A stretch of 64,000 bases of DNA. It comes from Adiantum capillus-veneris (lineage: Eukaryota > Streptophyta > Polypodiopsida > Polypodiales > Pteridaceae). The first letter of the stretch is position 1. Every line of letters starts with the position of its first letter. The stretch lies in assembly GCA_014529385.2 (NCBI GenBank), contig CM043958.1, positions 85,731,525-85,795,524 on the forward strand. Reading direction: 5' to 3'. The notes beneath the pieces were generated by a model, which did not search any database, was not told where the DNA came from, and saw only the letters and a list, made by a program, of their open reading frames with translations. A program made the translations under genes and the position numbers. Below are positions 57,695 to 64,000 of this stretch, piece after piece.

Positions 57695-58978
57695 TTAATT
57701 CTCCAGCTCTAATGAGAGATTGTTGATCATCCCGCTTGAGAAACAACTTAGACTTTGAAATTCAACAAATTCAAGTATTGAACTCCTTGGCAAATTAGTA
57801 ATCTGTGTATTAGGGACTTGAATTTCGGAACTTTGCAAATTTGGAACCTTCAATATCAAAACTTGTAATTTAGGGACCTGAAATTCAAGATCCTCGTCTT
57901 TGCAACCTAAGTAACTCATATTCACTCCTGTAAATTGTCTTTCAGTCTTCAAAACTCCAAAAAACACTTCTCCATCAACGCAAACACCTTCTGCATTGTC
58001 ACTTGTGGGATACTCCTCATCAAGATACACCAAAAGCTGATTCATCCCATCATCAACACACATTATGTCTTTATCTATCTTCATCTCTTCCACTTTATTA
58101 CACTAAAATCTGATGTCTCCCTGAATTTCAACCTCTTCAAGATTGATGTCCAAGGTTGGTACATGGGTTTGCATGGGATATTGGTGGCTTCTCTGGCTCA
58201 CCTCTACTTGAATTCCCTTCTTCCCAGCACCGATTCTTCTTTTGGGTAACTTGCCTTCTCTTCCTGCAAAGAGGTGAATCTCTTCGATGTGAGGTTTGGG
58301 GATAGATGGAAGCCCTCTTGGCTCCTTTGGCTCATGAGCTGCTCTTGGCTTCCTCCTTCTTCCTTCATCATCTTTTGGACTTCATCTCCCTTGCATCGAA
58401 CAACATCTCCTTCTTGAATCAACTTCTTCTCTTCAGTAATCTGAGTATCTATAACTTTGATCCCATATTCAACAACATCAAAATGGGGTTGAAAAACTTC
58501 TGGTGCTGAAAAATTAGATTCAGGCTTTGAAATTGACAACTTGAAGTTAATTTATGTTAGAACCACTTATAGGTTGATAAAAAGACAATTGGACATCATC
58601 ATTACTAAGGTAATCATCAAACTCATCTTCATAGTGCTCTGAAATACATTCACTCTCTTCTTGCAACCTTGATATTCATCGAGCCGTAGAGCATGACTTC
58701 CTCTTCTTACCAACTCGACTATAATGCCACTTGTGTGCATCATCAAGAAAATCATAAAACCAATCTAGATCCTCTTGAGCATCACACATGTCTTGATGAC
58801 ATGATGCATCCTGAAAACGTTGCATAATTTGATACAACTCCTTGCACAACTTTGGCATGAAATACTTGACACAAACATCCTCTTTCTAACAAGGCTTACA
58901 CATGTAAGGACATCGCTTTGCATAGTGCCCATGTTTTTGACAAATAGCGCACTTTTTCATTTTCTTCTTTGCCGCCAT
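57695..58978 (-). pseudogene. Unrecognised zinc-knuckle protein remnant
   Basis: From ATG at 58978: MAAKKKMKKCAICQKHGHYA with a CCHC knuckle (CX2CX4HX4C), then a cysteine-rich segment, a stop (TAG near 58890), and the same frame onward (58858-58676: MPKLCKELYQIMQRFQDASC; DLDWFYDFLDDAHKWHYSR). After another stop and shifts come 58539-58204 and 58093-57695, acidic with repeated VPNLQ/VPKLQ words. It could be a gag-like gene of an unknown element or a decayed host gene. No reverse transcriptase is attached. Confidence 0.5.
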
Positions 58979-59144
58979 AAAGCAAAGATCAAAGCAATAA
59001 AGAACAAGAATAGCCACATACTGAAATAACCTTCAAAAGGCTACATCAAATTGTGTATTGCATAAAATGCATACATTTAAAAGTTAAAAACTACCTGCAG
59101 TAGCAAACTGTAATTGCCTGAATTGAAATGCAACTCATTTAATA
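58979..59144. other. Upstream flank of zinc-knuckle locus
   Basis: Lies between the ATG at 58978 and the truncated LTR of gypsy A copy 3. It may hold its 5' untranslated region. Nothing else seen. Confidence 0.35.
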
Positions 59145-59345
59145 GTCTATCCAATAGTCTTGTAGGGAGCTTAATTTCTATTGGTTCTTTTATCAAGCAT
59201 TTTTAAATTGATTAGAATAATTTTACTCTAGCCTAATTCTCATTGGTCCACCTCTATGGCCATCAAATAAGATTTGAGGGGAAATTGGGGGCAACTAGCC
59301 TAGGAGCTTGCCATGTGTCCATTCTTCCCTTAGGGGAGAGCTTGG

Positions 59346-59381
<36 letters not shown>

Positions 59382-59755
59382 CTCTCTCATCCCCTATCAT
59401 TAGGGCTCGCCCCCTCCTTCCTAGGGATGTGGGAAGACTTTTTAGTCTTCCTATGACCATCCAATTTTCCCCTACTTTGTCCATTGGAGAATACAATTAA
59501 ATTTAGGAACTTTAGCCTATGGAAGTCTTAATGGAGCTGAACCTTAGGTCTTTTAAGCCCCATTGAAGCACATTTCTCTTTTGCAGACTGTCCCCCTTTG
59601 GATCCCTATTTTCTCTCCTTTGGATCCCTAACAAAGACCGGTCTAGCAGCCTTGCCAATATTCTAGTTTTTACTCCCCTGGTACTTTACCATATTAAATG
59701 ATCAATTTAACATGAGAAAATCATTTGGGAGAATTAGATATTCGTATTTATGACA
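59145..59755 (-). repeat. Truncated 3' LTR of gypsy A copy 3
   Basis: Starts TGTCATAA at 59755 after the purine tract and aligns with the first 600 bp of the copy 1 LTR. It contains a TG/CA tract at 59348-59379 at the same place as the CA tract of copy 1. Similarity ends at the ATTGGATAG word near 59145. Confidence 0.85.
59348..59379. repeat. (TG)16 microsatellite in LTR
   Basis: Occupies the same LTR position as the CA tract at 2183-2206 in copy 1, read on the opposite strand. Confidence 0.95.
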
Positions 59756-60109
59756 TTACCTCTCTCTTGAAATCATAGTTATCCTCGACTAAGAGGTAGA
59801 GAAGATAAAGCCTAGTCATTAGTCCTTTTGCTAGCGGGTAGAGGATCCCTATTTTACCCTACGACACCGTTCCAGAATGGATGACTAGTCCATTTGGTGC
59901 TTGAGAGCCTTAGCTGCCGCAAGCATGTCTGCACATTAGTCCGTATCAATCTTCCATAGTGGAGTGACAAACTCTATTTGGTGTTCGGGAGACGTCGTCT
60001 CCACAAACATGATCCGAAGCATGCATACTTATTAACATTTGTGCACAATAAAGAGAAAGAGAGTCTTATAAGACAAAAACTTTGTTCATTTAAACATATT
60101 TACATTTGC

Positions 60110-62930
60110 TTACTCTAGGAAATCATTGTAAACATTGAGAAGTTTAGGTTATCCTTTAATTGTATGCTTTGCATCCATCTAGCATCTTCAAAAGGATAAT
60201 TTTTAAACTTGATAAGATATCATCGGATAGTCTTACTGCCTCGTAATACCTTGTCTTCGTGTCAGAGAATGGACTCGGGCTGCAGTACCTATTCTTGGTC
60301 CTCGATCTCCGGTGGGTCTTCAATGATTTCTTCTTGAGGTGGCTCTCCTTTGTAAGGCTTTAGTAGGCTCACGTGGAAAGCATTGTGTATGAGTTAATGG
60401 TTGGGAAACTTAAGTTGATGGGTCATCTCATTGATTGGCCTAAGAATTTGAAAGGGGCCATAATAACTTTTTGCTAACTTAGCATAGTACTTTTGGTGTC
60501 CTGTAGGATTCTTGCCCATTGTGTGCCTTAGTCGAGCCTTAGGAAACTTAAGAAAGACCCAATCATTTTGTTTAAAGGCTAGGGCTCTTTTGTGCTTATC
60601 AGCAACAGCCTTTTGCCTTTGCTGAGAGATGGATATAGCATCCTTAATCTTTTGAAAAGATTCTTGTAGGTCTCGGCTATATTCATCTCTGCAACGAAGA
60701 TCTTCCCATGTACCTTGAGTAGCAGGGGACTTTTTGATCTTCCCTCTATCACCTCAAAAGGTTCTTTTCTCGTGGAAGTATGTACAGTGTTATTGTAAGA
60801 ATACTCCAGTAACGGTAAGTACTTCTCCCATTGGGACATTTGATCTACTTTTGAGACATAAGCTTTTAGTAGATCAAGAATGGTTAGGTTAGCTATTTCC
60901 CTTTGGCCATCCGTTTGGGGATGATAGGTCAAAGAGAAGTTTGGCCTTGTACCTAAATTTTCAAAGGGCCCCTTCCAGAAATTATTGGTCATTCTAGGAT
61001 CTCTATCCGACACTATAGATATTGGCAATCCATGGTATTTGAAGATTTGTGATATAAAGAGGGTTGCCATTTGATGGGCCTTGATAGTCTTTTTGACATG
61101 TATGAAATTTGCTTGTTTGCTAAACCTATCCACTATCGTCCATATTCATGTATCCCCATGGATAGACTTGAGCAATCCAAAGATAAAATCCATGGATATA
61201 CTGTCCCATGGTGAATTAGGGATTGGCAAAGGTTGAAGCAATCCAAGTTGCTTCCCTCTATCAAACTTTGTCTTTTGACATACCACACATTTTGAAACAT
61301 ACTCTTGTATGTTTGCTTTCATGGCAGGCCAATAGAAATATGTTTCTATTATTTTTAGGGCAGACGGAATCCCTCTATGCCCTACATAAGGAGGACCATG
61401 AGATTCATACACTATTTTCTCAGGTAGTGAGTTACTAACACATAGTCTATTGCCATAGAGAAGATAACCATCTTGTAGGGTAAATGGTTCTTCCTTCTTC
61501 CCTAGTGCAAGAGCTGAAATCACATTTCTAAAATTGGGATTAATAGCGTACTCATCTATCATAGAAGATAGATAATTATGAGTTGTTATGGATATCACAT
61601 TCACTCCTAGTTGTCTTGAGAGTGCATCGTCCACTTGATTATGCTTTCCAGCAATGTGACCAATATGAAAATGAAATTGTGAAAGGAAATTTGCCCACCT
61701 CATTTGTTTGTCGGAGAGCTTGATCTGCGTCATGAAGTACTTAAGGCTTTGGTGATCTATTCGTAGAATGAAAGGAGTCCCGAGTAAATAGTGCTTCCAC
61801 GAATCTAGAGCTTGTAGAATTGCTAAGAGTTCCTTCTCATATATGCCTAGAGCTTGCACAACAGGGTCGAGCCTTTGACTTTCATAGGCTATGGTGTGCC
61901 CTTCTCGGAGCAAAACAGCTCCGGGGAAATCACCACAAGCATCACATTGGACCTCAAATGGCTTTAGGAGATCCAACAGTGTAAGCACAAATTGAGAGAT
62001 AAGCTTCTCTTTAAGCTTTTTGAAAGCATTGTTCTCCTTGGTGGACCATATATACCTAGCGGTTTTCTTTGTTAGGTCATGTAATGGTCCCGCGATTTGT
62101 GAGAATTTTTCTATGAAGCGTCCATAGTATGCACACATACCTAAAAAGCTTCTTAGTTCATGCAAATTACTTGGATTAGGCCATCCTTTTATTACCTCTA
62201 ACTTTGATGGATCCATCTGGATGCCATCCTGGAGATAATGTGACCTAAATACTGAATCTCTTGTAAGAAAAATTCACTTTTCTTTTGATTAATATAAAGT
62301 TTATTCTCTCAAAAAACTTGAAATATTACCTGGAGGTGTTGCTTGTGTTTGTCTAATGAATTAGAGTAGATGATTATACCATCAACCAGTAAAGGATGGA
62401 TGAGATCTGAATAGCTTCTCCATTAGGCAGTTAAATGTGGTTGGTGCATTGGTCAAGCCAAAGGCATGACAATGTACTCGTAAAGACCAAACACAGTGCA
62501 AAATGCGGTCTTTACAATGTCTTGATCAACTATCCTTATTTGATGGTAGCCACTTTTTAGGTCAATCCTACGAAAGTAGGTCGACCCCTGTAGCTTATCA
62601 ACTAGGTCTTCTACCCGTGGAACGGGAAACCTATTCTTGATAGTGATCCTATTTAGTGCTCTATAGTCGACACACATAGAATATATGCCATCTTTCTTTT
62701 GCACTAATAACACAGGTGAACAAAATGGAGATGAGCTAGGCCTAACCATGCACTTGCCGCATAATCTCCTCTTGTTGAGCTTGGAAGACTCGATAAGGAG
62801 GTTTATTAGGTGGTGAGCTTCCTGAAGAAGTTCAATTGCATGGTCGTCATCCCCTCGTTTGGGAGGTAGTTCACAAGGGATTTCGTCAATAAAAACATCT
62901 TGGAATCCCTTGAGGAACTTGGATAACTCT
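60110..62930 (-). pseudogene. Gypsy A pol remnant (copy 3)
   Basis: 62749-62453 is reverse transcriptase with a single motif A (RIDLKSGYHQIRI), 62216-61146 is the RT end, RNase H (VQCDACGDFPGAVLLREG) and integrase zinc-binding region, and 61133-60579 is the integrase core. 60578-60110 is the C-terminus. The RT YxDD region near 62350-62450 is disrupted. TGA near 61144, further frameshifts and stops make it inactive. It was used here as comparator for copies 1 and 2. Confidence 0.85.
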
Positions 62931-64000
62931 AATTCCTTTTGATTGTTATATCTTCTTTTGCTAAAACATTAGGTTCATTTTGAGAATCTTTAACAAAAAT
63001 CATGTACAGGGAAATAGAGCTCTTTATTGACTTATTGAAAGCTTGCTTATGTACAATGGGTATGGTACTACCCAACTCCTTAGCATCTATGTACATATCT
63101 TTTTCCCTGAACCTAAAGTAGATTTGCTTTTCAGGGAATTTAACATTGGCATCCATGCAATCAAACCATGGTGCTCCTAGGATTACATCCTCATGCTTGA
63201 GAGGAGCGATGAAGAAATCCTCCTTGTCCACATAGCTTTGGACATGGAGCCTCAATTTCCCAACTAAGGGAGTGGCTGAGGCTTCTTGCCCCTTCTTGAA
63301 AAGCACAATTGGCAGGTAGGATATCTCCCATCTCATAGGCTTGGATGCCTAGCTTGGTGGTGAACTCTATGGATTTGAAATTGTGAGTAGAATCAAGGTC
63401 AAAGAGAATGAAAGCATCATGTTCTCTTAACTTTCCCCAAGCATGGCATAGAGGAGATCCTTTGTGATGAGCATCCTCATCTTGAATTTCGACCAAGGTA
63501 GCTCTAGGAGGCTCATTACGTGTATTCATGTGGGGACAAGCACGATAGGCATGCCCTTGCTCCTCGCACTTGAAACAACGGTTACCTTTTCGATAATTCT
63601 CTAGCTCTTTAGGAGAGAGTTTATTTTTTATTTTAGAAACTCCCTTCTCCTTAGATTTGTTGTTGTTGGCGTTGCCTTTGGGAGAATTTTGGACGTTGTC
63701 CTTCCCCTTAGGCTCGTTACGGTCCTTGTTTTCCGTGGGCTTAAGATTTATCTTAGCCCCTTGCTAGAAGTTGATTCTTGAAGCCACCATGGTATGGTGT
63801 ATAACCGCCAATATGGTGTGTGTCCTTTGGGAGTTAACATACTCCACCATATCCTCAGTTAAACCTGCACAAAATTGTTGTTTTTGCTCTGCAAAATCCA
63901 TCCTTTTGAAGACAGTGGCTTTGAGGTGTAAATCCCAAAACTTGTCTACATATTTGTGGATAGATTCATAGGGAGAGAGCTTCAAGCTTCACCATTCGGT
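62929..64000 (-). pseudogene. Gypsy A gag and protease (copy 3)
   Basis: 63985-63764 is gag (ESIHKYVDKFWDLHLKATVF), followed by a linker rich in Asn/Lys, a knuckle in which similarity to CFKCGEQGH is reduced (about 63590-63540, CFKCEEQGHAY-like), and a protease region in two frames (63529-63191 and 63336-62929), where the usual DxG reads as FDLDSTHNF. It enters from the right edge; the 5' LTR is outside. Confidence 0.75.

Larger units (their letters stand above)
59145..64000 (-). mobile_element. Ty3/gypsy family A, copy 3 (runs off right edge)
   Basis: Minus-strand order: gag (from the right edge), protease, reverse transcriptase, RNase H, integrase and chromodomain-like end (stop at 60110-60112), tail, and a truncated 3' LTR (59755-59145). 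Closely similar to copies 1 and 2 throughout. The LTR matches copy 1 only as far as about 2400, so roughly 1 kb of its 3' end is missing. Confidence 0.9.

Overview
This window looks like nuclear DNA of a large, repeat-rich plant genome. It holds five-exon spliced host coding sequence, an intronless PPR-type (pentatricopeptide repeat) pseudogene, several families of Ty3/gypsy and Ty1/copia LTR retrotransposons with initiator-methionine tRNA primer sites, plant-type LINEs, and very dense AG/CT and AC/GT microsatellites. The PPR style and decayed retroelement landscape would suit a fern-like or other seed-free land plant. That lineage call is an inference and is weak. Nothing prokaryotic or organellar was recognised.

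Layout. 1-3406 is the 3' half of a chromodomain-type gypsy element (family A, copy 1), apparently inserted into the reverse transcriptase of a second gypsy element (family B, 3407-about 6130). 6541-8790 holds a LINE 3' terminus, TG/AG and CT arrays and a minisatellite. 8790-10505 is a broken PPR gene. 12484-14326 is a small, probably non-autonomous gypsy element with 153-bp LTRs. 14571-16320 is a LINE remnant. 16326-16873 is the start of a copia element, cut off by the LTR of family A copy 2 (16874-about 23650, minus strand). Copy 2 keeps a 983-codon pol frame.

24642-28307 (minus strand) is the one clear host gene: a complete five-exon gene for a 412-aa REI1-type zinc-finger factor of cytoplasmic 60S ribosomal subunit maturation. 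I assembled it from splice sites, and the phases agree at every junction. 28308-33900 is mostly microsatellite-rich DNA without recognised genes. 33919-35610 holds three LINE 3' ends in the same orientation. 37930-42540 is a longer LINE (ORF1 and ORF2) bounded on both sides by (CT)n arrays.

44396-53850 (minus strand) is a third gypsy family (C). It is split by a full-length copia element on the plus strand (47410-52587) with 227-bp LTRs differing at one position, a perfect 5-bp target duplication and an uninterrupted 1428-aa gag-pol frame, so it is a very recent insertion. 57330-58978 carries an unrecognised decayed zinc-knuckle coding locus. 59145-64000 is family A copy 3 (minus strand), which runs off the right edge.

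How the parts relate. Apart from the REI1-type gene, most of the recognisable sequence records successive retrotransposition: A into B, copia into C, and A against an older copia. Decay followed. Where copies can be compared, nonsense changes are often C-to-T or G-to-A, as expected from deamination of methylated cytosine. Several LTR or LINE edges coincide with microsatellites, so mobile elements and simple repeats seem to have spread together. No clearly new biological system was found. The best candidates for something undescribed are the CT-flanked LINE, the shared palindromic LINE terminus and the zinc-knuckle locus at 57.3-59.0 kb.
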